A stretch of DNA of 55,280 nt, taken from a virus. A program made the position numbers and the translations under genes. The stretch lies in the IMG/VR virus record IMGVR_UViG_3300029787_005125, positions 1 to 55,280 of that record, one strand, 5' to 3'. The notes beneath the pieces were generated by a model, which was given only the letters and a program-made list of their open reading frames with translations, did no database searches and was not told the DNA's origin. How positions within the stretch are numbered: position 1 is the stretch's first letter; each line of letters opens with the position of its first letter. Below, one piece after another: positions 45,051-52,794 of the stretch.

Positions 45051-45949
45051 CTGCTTAAATCCTTGACTCCTGGTGCCATGTCCTGGAGTTTTCTAAATTT
45101 TCCTTGGTTGTGAATTCCATTCACTACTAAATTGTAGTCATATATCACTGGCTGAACCATGTGCGCAAAAATAGAAATTATTTCGTTGTCCCCCCACCGA
45201 TACTTGTAAACACCTCCATCGTTATTGACAGCGGTTATCCATTTTTGCCATAACTCCGTCTTGAACATTTCAGTTTTTATAACGTATGTATCACACCAAT
45301 TCAAGTAGTGGAAATTCCAATCAGCGTTTTTATCAAGCAATAGTTTCTTTAAAGGTTGGGATTTTGGAATCACCCTATTGTTTATTAGAAAATTTTTAGT
45401 GAACTCCCATAGTCCAACTCTGGTGTCTAAGTGACCTTGATGGGGCGTTCCATTTTTTAATCTTTGACCAACAAAATACGCCCCCATAAAATATTCCGTC
45501 TCGCTCAACACTCTAAACGGGTCATAGGACATTTCCTCTTCATACCCTGATTCATCATCATGGGTCATAATGTAGTCATATTGTGACAATTCGGTATTCT
45601 CATAACCATACATGTTGCTAGTAAAATTGCACATATGTAGGTAACCCTTACGTTGCACAGAAAAGTTATTCTGCACGTACCATAGGTTTTTTCTGTTGTG
45701 GTAGAGTTCCTCTTCTTTTAGAAATGGTGGAGTTTCATACGGAACAGATTTAAAGATCACATTTTGCGGTGAGCATGCCTCTTTTACCTCGCTCCTAAAG
45801 GAATCATTGTCATAAATGTCATCAAAATAATGCACGTATACAGGGTAATTGTATTTATTATTATAATTTTCCCACAAAGATGCTAGTGAATGCTTAATGC
45901 ACTTACTTCGCGAAGATATGTATACTATGCATGCATTTAAATCATTCAT
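45047..45949 (-). CDS. GT15-like (mannosyltransferase family) glycosyltransferase
   Basis: A 300-residue protein. The opening NACIVYISSRSKCIKHSLASL and the middle YLHMCNFTSNMYGYEN then YDYIMTHDDESGY then YDPFRVL follow the order of family 15 alpha-mannosyltransferases (YRHMCRFNSG, then YDYYWRVEPDV, then YDPF). The acidic HDDESG stretch would be the metal-binding site. In yeasts, GT15 enzymes (Kre2/Mnt1) act on glycoproteins, with a signal anchor; this copy lacks the anchor. The family is unusual for a phage. The donor could be GDP-mannose, shared with the gmd branch, but that is inference. The resemblance is judged by eye. Confidence 0.7.
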   Translation of the reverse strand: MNDLNACIVYISSRSKCIKHSLASLWENYNNKYNYPVYVHYFDDIYDNDSFRSEVKEACSPQNVIFKSVPYETPPFLKEEELYHNRKNLWYVQNNFSVQRKGYLHMCNFTSNMYGYENTELSQYDYIMTHDDESGYEEEMSYDPFRVLSETEYFMGAYFVGQRLKNGTPHQGHLDTRVGLWEFTKNFLINNRVIPKSQPLKKLLLDKNADWNFHYLNWCDTYVIKTEMFKTELWQKWITAVNNDGGVYKYRWGDNEIISIFAHMVQPVIYDYNLVVNGIHNQGKFRKLQDMAPGVKDLSR

Positions 45950-45961
45950 AATTATTTCTCA

Positions 45962-46969
45962 CTAATAATACTTGACATCACAAGCCTCATATATTTCGTC
46001 TATCAATTCTAACACATTTTTAGTTTCTATTAAATTGAACTCTTCTAGTCTACTGTACAATACAGGGTGGTTGGGGCATGACCCGGCATATCCCCCATAT
46101 GAGTTTGGCGTGCCTACAGAATTATTAGTAGCTACTAATTTTTCAATTGTCTCTTGTTGAGCTGGGTCCAAAAAGTTTAACTCTTCAAACACATTCATGG
46201 CTTTGCCCCCAAGTTTAATAAATCCGGAATCTGTCATCAAAGACAAGCTACACTCAAGATTTTTTGGCTCACAAGATATTGTTACTTCTGCATTCCCCCC
46301 ATAATCACCAAAATCTAACATGGCATATACAGTATCTTCTATATCTACTGTTTTATGTTTAGTATTATATTTTTTCGCTGCCGCAACACTTGGTTTGCCA
46401 AGTAAATAACACAGAATATCTAAGTAATGTATTCCACACTCATGCAAAATACCGCCCCCAACTTTGGGCTGACCTCTCCAATCATAAAAATATTCTTTTG
46501 GCCTCTGCCATCTTTGGACTAAGCTGAAGCCTCTTACGTTTCCAACAAGATTGTTGTCCAATAGGTATTTTAGGTTTTGGATACAAGAATTTAATCTAAC
46601 TTGTAGAACTGCATACACATTTTGTTGGCAACTTTCGGCATAAGAAACTAAATCATCTATCTGTTTTGGGTCTAAAGTTGCGGGCTTTTCTATCAAAACG
46701 TCGCACCCATTTTGTAAACAAAATATTGCCTGTTCATAATGTTGAGAGTTAGGAGTTGCGATGACTATAAAATCAACTCCAGTTTGTAGTACCATTTGTT
46801 TATAATCCGTAAATGAACTCACAGTCAACCGATTCTTTTTTTGATCTAAAACCTGTTGATCGGTGTCACATATTGCAACTAGTTCGTATTCCTCATTGGC
46901 TTCAACTGCCTCCAGATGTCTTGGAAAAATCATTCCACATCCTATGATGCCTACTTTTTTACTCTTCAT
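45962..46969 (-). CDS. Gfo/Idh/MocA-family oxidoreductase
   Basis: A 335-residue NAD(P)-dependent dehydrogenase. The N-terminal Rossmann motif is KVGIIGCGMIFPRHLEAV, followed by VIATPNSQHYEQA and the catalytic EKPATLD (Lys in EKP). GGGILHECGIHYLDILCYL supplies the conserved substrate-site His. These enzymes oxidise or reduce nucleotide sugars or inositols. The pairing with a DegT aminotransferase gene immediately before it resembles WlbA/WlbE-like steps that make 3-amino sugars. I take the ATG at 46969 as start because GAGAGGG lies five bases upstream. An upstream TTG at 46996 is less likely, as it lies inside the aminotransferase gene. Confidence 0.9.
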   Translation of the reverse strand: MKSKKVGIIGCGMIFPRHLEAVEANEEYELVAICDTDQQVLDQKKNRLTVSSFTDYKQMVLQTGVDFIVIATPNSQHYEQAIFCLQNGCDVLIEKPATLDPKQIDDLVSYAESCQQNVYAVLQVRLNSCIQNLKYLLDNNLVGNVRGFSLVQRWQRPKEYFYDWRGQPKVGGGILHECGIHYLDILCYLLGKPSVAAAKKYNTKHKTVDIEDTVYAMLDFGDYGGNAEVTISCEPKNLECSLSLMTDSGFIKLGGKAMNVFEELNFLDPAQQETIEKLVATNNSVGTPNSYGGYAGSCPNHPVLYSRLEEFNLIETKNVLELIDEIYEACDVKYY

Positions 46970-47771
46970 AGGTTCCCTCTCTGATTGATTTGGCAACCTT
47001 TTCGGCTATTGGGCAATTACCCCTGATACCTTTTCTAATGTAATAAGGTTGCTCGTAAACAACGTTTGGATAATGCCCTGCACTTGGACCTCGGAGTCCA
47101 AGTTCTGCTTTGATTCCATTCATGTGGAGTTTCATCTGTTCATAAGCCATCAGGCATAGTGGTTCTGCTAATCTAAAATTAAATCCAAGATATTCATGGT
47201 TATACCTTCCAACCTGTCCTTGGTCGCAAATAGATCTGATTTTTTTACTGTCTAGCTTACTGCCTTTTGGAATACAAATCATGCCTCCTTCAAATGTTGA
47301 TATATTTTTTGTTTTATAAAAACTAAAAGCACCTACATCTGACATCATGCCAGCAGGCTTACCACGGTGGCAGGTTGCTCCAAAGGCTTGTGCAGTGTCT
47401 TCTAAAACAACTAGATTATGTCTTTCAGCGATTTCATTAATTTTTTCCATATTACATACGCGACCATATAGATGCACAGGCATTATGGCCTTTGTTTTTT
47501 GTGTAATAGCTTGTTCAATTTTGTTTTCATCAATCAAAAGTGTTTCTGGATTAATATCAACAAATACTGGTTTTGCGCCTGCAATTAATATTGCATTTGA
47601 GGTCGCTATAAAAGTAAATGGCGTTGTTATAACTTCATCGTCTGGCTCCAGATCCATTGACCACAGAGGGGCAATCAGGGCACTAGTGCCGTTATTTACA
47701 GCTATACAATCTTCTAAATTAAAAGTTTCTTTAACATAATCTTCAAATATATTTCTAATAATTACTGGCAT
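46959..47771 (-). CDS. compact DegT/DnrJ/EryC1-type sugar aminotransferase
   Basis: A 270-residue PLP enzyme. Motifs include NGTSALIAPLWSMDLEPDDE, TTPFTFIATSNA, GAKPVFVDINPE, MPVHLYGRVCNM, EDTAQAFGA with Asp125, and FYKTKNISTFEGGMI with the PLP lysine at Lys155. The family usually has 360-400 residues. Here the N-terminal first segment is short, and about 60-80 residues of the small C-terminal domain are missing, though the end (HYPNVVYEQPYYIRKG, then CPIAEKVAKSI) resembles the family terminus. Core catalysis could persist or be impaired. It would make an amino sugar with the following oxidoreductase, with which it overlaps by 11 bases. Confidence 0.82.
   Translation of the reverse strand: MPVIIRNIFEDYVKETFNLEDCIAVNNGTSALIAPLWSMDLEPDDEVITTPFTFIATSNAILIAGAKPVFVDINPETLLIDENKIEQAITQKTKAIMPVHLYGRVCNMEKINEIAERHNLVVLEDTAQAFGATCHRGKPAGMMSDVGAFSFYKTKNISTFEGGMICIPKGSKLDSKKIRSICDQGQVGRYNHEYLGFNFRLAEPLCLMAYEQMKLHMNGIKAELGLRGPSAGHYPNVVYEQPYYIRKGIRGNCPIAEKVAKSIREGTYEE
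46975..46980 (-). promoter_or_regulatory. ribosome binding site deciding the start at 46969
   Basis: AGAGGG on the minus strand, five bases before the ATG at 46969, inside the end of the aminotransferase gene. Confidence 0.65.
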
Positions 47772-47774
47772 TTT

Positions 47775-48659
47775 TTACGCTCCAAACATATATTCTTTAT
47801 AGAGTCTTGAAACCTTGAGCATGTCAAGTTCACTGTCGTCCTTACCACTTGTTTTTTTTGAAAAATCCATACTTGGCGGCTTATAAAGAGCGACTGGTTT
47901 ATAATCCCACTCCTCTTCTTCGATTATTATAGCATTTGAGCCAGCTATTTCTTTAGTTCCTCCTGCCGAGGAACATATTATAGTACAGCCACATGCCCTA
48001 GCATCCACTACTACATTCGGACAATGGTCTAGCCACGCCAAGTGAATAAAAAATTTACACCTTTTGTACAGCGAATATAACTGTCTTTGTGACAAAACTC
48101 CAACATAATGTAATTTATCATCTTTGATCTTATCGCCGGGACTAACGTTACCAGCAATTAACATCCCGTCGTTAGGTCCAGAATGCTCCAAAAAATATCT
48201 AATATTTTCGTTAAGTCTTTTGTGAGGTCGCCAAGTGGCGGCACATGACCACAGATTCTCATATCTGTCTAGACCAAACACTGGCGTCTCTTCAATCTTT
48301 CTTAAATCTGCCCCATTATGGATAACGATAGAATTTCTGTGCTGACCAAAATACTTTGTGATAAGTTCTTTGTTAAAATTTGATTGAAAAATCACACCGC
48401 TTGCCATATCGTACGTTCTTTTAATATTGGCATTCTGTTTATTGTAGTCCTGAGTAGTGTTGAAATATATACCGTCTAACCTCTGGTACATTGGCTTTGT
48501 GTAGCTCTGTCTTGATGATTCTATGAAACATAGAATTGCATCAGGATCGTCAGGATCTATCCGAACGCCAATTTCTGCTAGATAAGGCACCAGTTTAGAG
48601 GCAAAAGAATTCGGACCAGAGTTACTAGATAAATTAACGTTTTCTATTCCAAGCTTCAC
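47775..48659 (-). CDS. GT4-type glycosyltransferase
   Basis: A 294-residue GT-B protein. The N-terminus KLGIENVNLSSNSGPNSFASKLVPYL reflects the family glycine loop. The C-terminal domain has the donor-site helix FFIHLAWLDHCPNVVVDARA with CGCTIICSSAGGTKEIAG. The start is GTG at 48659, with GGGAGG five bases upstream and a GTGA overlap with the preceding stop; an upstream TTG at 48677 has a far poorer context. Its likely role is transfer of a sugar onto the growing chain in the cytoplasm. It lies four bases before the aminotransferase gene. Confidence 0.82.
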   Translation of the reverse strand: MKLGIENVNLSSNSGPNSFASKLVPYLAEIGVRIDPDDPDAILCFIESSRQSYTKPMYQRLDGIYFNTTQDYNKQNANIKRTYDMASGVIFQSNFNKELITKYFGQHRNSIVIHNGADLRKIEETPVFGLDRYENLWSCAATWRPHKRLNENIRYFLEHSGPNDGMLIAGNVSPGDKIKDDKLHYVGVLSQRQLYSLYKRCKFFIHLAWLDHCPNVVVDARACGCTIICSSAGGTKEIAGSNAIIIEEEEWDYKPVALYKPPSMDFSKKTSGKDDSELDMLKVSRLYKEYMFGA

Positions 48660-50272
48660 GGGATCCTCCCATAGCAAGCTTTACGTCTAATTCGCTGTGC
48701 AGTTTGAAACTGTAGCTGTTGCTTGGTTTTGTCAACGTTGAGAGGATTACTTCTGTTATAAACGTGCATTATTTTGTCTATGTAGACACTTCTCTCCGCA
48801 CTCATCTCTAGCAACGGCAACATCAATGCCTGATCGTAAGCGGTTTTATAGTAATCTCCATCATCGTTTTGTAAATCTCTCATGTCTAGGTTCTGCCATA
48901 AAAGATGCTTAAACGTTCTAAGATGAGAAGCTCTCCATTTATCAGATCTAAAACTATTCTTGCTTATCACCTCAGTGGGATATTCTGACGGCTCAATTCC
49001 AACTGTGCCAAGGGGATAATATACATAGGTGCCATATGTCATCATACAATTTGTGTCAACATACACTTTGTTTAGATAGTTTAAGCAATTCAGGCTTGAT
49101 AACCAGTCATCTCCATCTAAAATAATATTTACGTCCTCGGCACTGTGCTTATCTTGATTTAGAACCGTCGCAATATTACCTAAAGCATACATTTTGTCTT
49201 TATTCGTTACTAAGGTAAAGTTATCCTTGTCTTTAATGAAGTCTTTAATTATCTCAACTGAGCGATCCGTTGATACATCATCTATTATGTAACAGTGATA
49301 ATTGTGATACTCTTGGTTATATAAGCTTTCTAGGCATTTCAGGATCCACTCTTCACAGTTGTAAAACGGCACAATTATATTAAATTTAGTTTCCTGAGTC
49401 GTGTTTGTTTTAGGAGGAGTGTCAATACTCCACAAGTTTTCCAGGGTGGACCAAAAAACTTTTGTTCTGGTTTTACAATGATTAAGAGTGCTTTCCACTG
49501 TTCTGAACCATTCTTCATCTTTGTGTTGAACGTTTTCATTCAATACAAGATCGCACCCTAGCATTTTGGCTTCCATTATAAATCTTGGGCATGTGTCACC
49601 GCCGGGTGGTATATATATAACACCTTTAGACTCGGCCATCTTATTTAACAACTGCTTGTGTTCTAGCCCCCACACCAACTCGTATTCAAGATTATTTTCT
49701 AAAGCATAATCAATTGCTAACTGACTTCCTTTAATCCAGGATGGAGAATTTGTTATGAGCCATTTATTGTTTTTCTTTGAAGTGTCTAGGCTCTTAATAT
49801 AATTTAAAGTTTTTTTTGAAAAAACAGAATTTAAAACTTTAATGTTGTCGGCTTTTAGAAATGAAAATTTATTAATATATTTTTGTCTTTGTTTCTCGGA
49901 CATAAACCAAGTAAGCAAAGATTTTGCATAAAATGCTGATATCAACTTGCCGCGTCTTTGCGAGTGACAGTTGCACTCACCTGAAATTGCAGCATGCTTC
50001 TCTGGTGATCTATACGAGCAATACTTATAGTCGTATTCCAGAACGCAGTAGTTGAGATTCTTAATGGCATAAAAAATGCAAGATTCATCTAAATTAGCAT
50101 AATTGCCAAAAATCCACATCTTGTCGTGATGTGCCTGCATCTGTTGAACAGTTAACGTAGAACACAATACTTTTTTTACGGGTATAAGACTATCTTCTAT
50201 GATAGCTTCTGTCGTTAACTCTGCTCCCCCAACATAATGCTCCACAAAAGCATCAGAAGCAAAAATTATCAC
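48656..50272 (-). CDS. fusion of a GT-B domain and a GT2 domain
   Basis: A 538-residue two-domain glycosyltransferase. Residues about 1-280 form a GT-B/GT4-like domain (FASDAFVEHYVGGAELTTEA; a later YIPPGGDTCPRFIMEAKMLG helix). Residues about 295-538 form a GT2 GT-A domain: FNIIVPFYNCEEWILKCLES, CYIIDDVSTDRSVEI and ILDGDDWLSSL, with DGDD as the DxD motif. Such fusions can add two successive sugars. The start is a GTG at 50272 with a GGAAG site upstream; an ATG slightly upstream runs into a stop at once. The gene abuts the GT4 gene at 50274 and overlaps the next by four bases. Confidence 0.82.
   Translation of the reverse strand: MIIFASDAFVEHYVGGAELTTEAIIEDSLIPVKKVLCSTLTVQQMQAHHDKMWIFGNYANLDESCIFYAIKNLNYCVLEYDYKYCSYRSPEKHAAISGECNCHSQRRGKLISAFYAKSLLTWFMSEKQRQKYINKFSFLKADNIKVLNSVFSKKTLNYIKSLDTSKKNNKWLITNSPSWIKGSQLAIDYALENNLEYELVWGLEHKQLLNKMAESKGVIYIPPGGDTCPRFIMEAKMLGCDLVLNENVQHKDEEWFRTVESTLNHCKTRTKVFWSTLENLWSIDTPPKTNTTQETKFNIIVPFYNCEEWILKCLESLYNQEYHNYHCYIIDDVSTDRSVEIIKDFIKDKDNFTLVTNKDKMYALGNIATVLNQDKHSAEDVNIILDGDDWLSSLNCLNYLNKVYVDTNCMMTYGTYVYYPLGTVGIEPSEYPTEVISKNSFRSDKWRASHLRTFKHLLWQNLDMRDLQNDDGDYYKTAYDQALMLPLLEMSAERSVYIDKIMHVYNRSNPLNVDKTKQQLQFQTAQRIRRKACYGRIP
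48665..48670 (-). promoter_or_regulatory. ribosome binding site for the GTG start at 48659
   Basis: GGGAGG on the minus strand, five bases before the GTG at 48659. It supports a non-ATG start with a GTGA stop/start overlap. Confidence 0.7.
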
Positions 50273-50273
50273 A

Positions 50274-51536
50274 TCAGTCTTCCACGAGACTACTAAACAG
50301 CGCCTCTATTTCGTCATCACTAACCTCATTATCGATAAGTGATGTAATATTTTCTACAAACTGTCCATACATACTATCATTTGTAAAATTCTCTATAATA
50401 TGATTTTTTAAGATCTTGGCTTGATTTTTCCAATGTGTTTCTTTAACTAAGCATTCTTTCAAGGCAGATTTGTAATGCTTTTCTTTGGCATATGCCCACT
50501 TCGAGTCGGCTTGAATAACGCCGTCCCAAACGGCTTCGCTTTGCACTTGTGCAATATCATAATCTACCTTGATAACCTTCGGGACTTGTTTGCCTTTCTT
50601 ATTTGGCTTACAAATAAAGTCCATCTGCCCTGACCAAGTGGTGGTTATCAAAGGCAACCCATGATAAGCAGCCTCAAACAACGGAAGACCATAGCCCTCA
50701 CCATGACCAATATTAATCATTGCCTTCATGGTAGGATGCTCATAGAGCCACGCTAGGTTCCCAGGAGACATTTCACCATGAATTAGGTACACAGAGCACT
50801 TACGGTCTGTGTAAGGCTTTAGGAGGCTTTCTAGACGGCTCTGTGTGTGTTCTCTGTCTATAACTGAATCCGACGCCATGTTGGTCTTCACAACCAGACC
50901 CACATCTGCCTCATCTGAGAAAGTCTCTACAAACCATTTAATAGTGTTATCTAGATTCTTTCTTGGTCCCCACTGAGCTACTGCGAGAAAATTCTTGTTA
51001 GTCTTAAATTCAATATTAACTTGTTCTGGTTCGAATAGCCTGACAGGATAATTGACCGTCTCTACGGGCACATGTAAACCCCAGTCCTTATGGTCATTCC
51101 CATGCTGGTCTTTAACGTCGTATCTTGTTTGCTCAAACACTTTCTTTGAATGATTTGAGACAACGATCACTTTATCAACAGTATCATTGCATTTAGCGAT
51201 CCACTGTGGGGATACTTTTGTTGTTTCAATTCCGGCAGTGTAACCCACATTTACTGGGGCAATCTTTTCAAATTCATTAGGAACCGTGATTTGCAACGAT
51301 ACATCAAACTGACCTCCCTGCTGGGCGTAATTTTGCGTCTTTAAGATATTCTCATGAATAAAACTTGCTTCTTCGTCAATATTTGCAATCTGCCCAGTCT
51401 GTCCCCATGGGATATTTATTATGTATATATCAAACAGGTCAGGTCTGGAGCGGAGTGACCTTAGTGCAAATCTAGATTGTTCGCCATAGCCCGAACGCGA
51501 AAGTAGCGGGCCCTTTACTAATATTCTTTTCAACAT
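50274..51536 (-). CDS. GT4 glycosyltransferase
   Basis: A 420-residue GT-B protein. The N-terminal loop is LVKGPLLSRSGYGEQSRFAL. The C-terminal domain begins NFLAVAQWGPRKNLDNTIKW and carries INIGHGEGYGLPLFEAAYHG with the E-x7-E-like donor site, followed by LITTTWSGQMDFI. The length fits GT4 (350-420). It likely uses an NDP-sugar; which one is unknown. The one-base overlap with the next GT4 gene and the shared GT4 architecture suggest these two act in sequence. No membrane segment is visible. Confidence 0.87.
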   Translation of the reverse strand: MLKRILVKGPLLSRSGYGEQSRFALRSLRSRPDLFDIYIINIPWGQTGQIANIDEEASFIHENILKTQNYAQQGGQFDVSLQITVPNEFEKIAPVNVGYTAGIETTKVSPQWIAKCNDTVDKVIVVSNHSKKVFEQTRYDVKDQHGNDHKDWGLHVPVETVNYPVRLFEPEQVNIEFKTNKNFLAVAQWGPRKNLDNTIKWFVETFSDEADVGLVVKTNMASDSVIDREHTQSRLESLLKPYTDRKCSVYLIHGEMSPGNLAWLYEHPTMKAMINIGHGEGYGLPLFEAAYHGLPLITTTWSGQMDFICKPNKKGKQVPKVIKVDYDIAQVQSEAVWDGVIQADSKWAYAKEKHYKSALKECLVKETHWKNQAKILKNHIIENFTNDSMYGQFVENITSLIDNEVSDDEIEALFSSLVED

Positions 51537-52786
51537 TAAAATACCTTTACTTCATATGAGTTATAGCCCTTGCGGTGTTCCCAGGAGCCTTTTTGTTCAT
51601 GTATTGAGGTGAATAAATCATCCCACGTCTGGATAAATTTATCAAACCCAAAAAATTCTTCTGTCCAAGCGCGTCCAGCAAGTCCTAGCTCGGTCCTATC
51701 CTCCGGGGTCATCTCATAAAGTTCTGTTAGAGCATTAATAAAATCATCTTTGTTTAGGCGGTCCTCGTAAATAAACGGAACATGCTGAGATCCAATAATC
51801 GCTTTGGACGAAGGATTTAGTCCGATGCCAAAGAAGTTTTCTCCATCAGTTACCTGATCTTGAAGTCCTCCTGTCATATTGACCAATATTGGAGTTCCAC
51901 AGGATAGTGATTCCAATGTAGAGAGTCCAAACCCTTCGGCATCAGAAATGCTAATAGTGAGGTCTGCCATGTTATATATTCCGGCGAGATCTGGAGCATT
52001 TACCTTCTCTCTTGAGAATAAAACCTCACCGTCGACAAGACCAAGTTCGTGGATAATTGCCTCCAGGTCTTGTCCATTCTGATCTTTTACATCAGTGTGC
52101 ATTATTAAACATGCTTTGTCATGACCGACTTTATCTAGGAACTCTTTAAACCACCAAATTAAGGTACCCGACTGTTTACGTCTTGCGTTTCGACTATTCC
52201 AGAAACAAACGAATTTATCATTTAAATTTTTAGATAATCTCCAGGCTTTTATTTCTTCGGCAGAATGTGGTTTAAACACATCCCCGTCAACAGCATGCGG
52301 AATATAAGACGAATCTACTGTTGGTGCCACTGTTTCTACAATATCGTGCGTTAGCTTAGATATGCAAGCAACGTGGTCATTTGAAAGATAATATTTACGG
52401 TTAAATGTAGGGTATGGGTAGTTGTCCCAAACATGGTAGTAAACCATAGGAACATGTGGTCTGATTTCATTTTCAATAGCCCAAAGCCAATCATAAAATC
52501 TAGGGTCTGTCATAAACCAAAGAATATCTGGCTTTTGCTGGCGAATCATGGCTCGGACCATATCTTGATTTCCATATCCATCAACTGGCCAGATGATCCA
52601 ATCTTCACCCCACTCCTCAGTCTTCTGGGGGTTATGATCCGGGTGCCTAATGGCTCCTCCAAATGAAACAAACTGGTACTTACCAGTTTTAAGCATTCCT
52701 TCAATAATATATTTTGTCTGAGTTCCGACACCACTCGGAGACAGCGGATGATCGCTGATGGTGAAAATCTTAATCTTATCTGACAT
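51536..52786 (-). CDS. GT4 glycosyltransferase, first gene of the glycan island
   Basis: A 416-residue GT-B protein. The N-terminal domain has ISDHPLSPSGVGTQTKYIIE. The C-terminal domain has FVCFWNSRNARRKQSG, a VKDQNGQDLEAI segment and DAEGFGLSTLESLSCGTPIL with the conserved Glu pair of GT4, then NMTGGLQDQV. No initiating polyprenyl-phosphate transferase precedes it; this is the gene transcribed first in the island, eight bases after the nuclease gene. An acceptor-priming role is possible but not shown. Confidence 0.87.
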   Translation of the reverse strand: MSDKIKIFTISDHPLSPSGVGTQTKYIIEGMLKTGKYQFVSFGGAIRHPDHNPQKTEEWGEDWIIWPVDGYGNQDMVRAMIRQQKPDILWFMTDPRFYDWLWAIENEIRPHVPMVYYHVWDNYPYPTFNRKYYLSNDHVACISKLTHDIVETVAPTVDSSYIPHAVDGDVFKPHSAEEIKAWRLSKNLNDKFVCFWNSRNARRKQSGTLIWWFKEFLDKVGHDKACLIMHTDVKDQNGQDLEAIIHELGLVDGEVLFSREKVNAPDLAGIYNMADLTISISDAEGFGLSTLESLSCGTPILVNMTGGLQDQVTDGENFFGIGLNPSSKAIIGSQHVPFIYEDRLNKDDFINALTELYEMTPEDRTELGLAGRAWTEEFFGFDKFIQTWDDLFTSIHEQKGSWEHRKGYNSYEVKVF

Positions 52787-52794
52787 TTAAGTTC

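Noticed and set aside
32603-52786. A piece of bacterial chromosome (O-antigen locus) joined to phage by misassembly
   Set aside because: Strand, gene packing and overlaps continue unchanged across both island borders, and the flanking genes at both ends are phage-type. Long reads across 32590 and 52790 would settle it.
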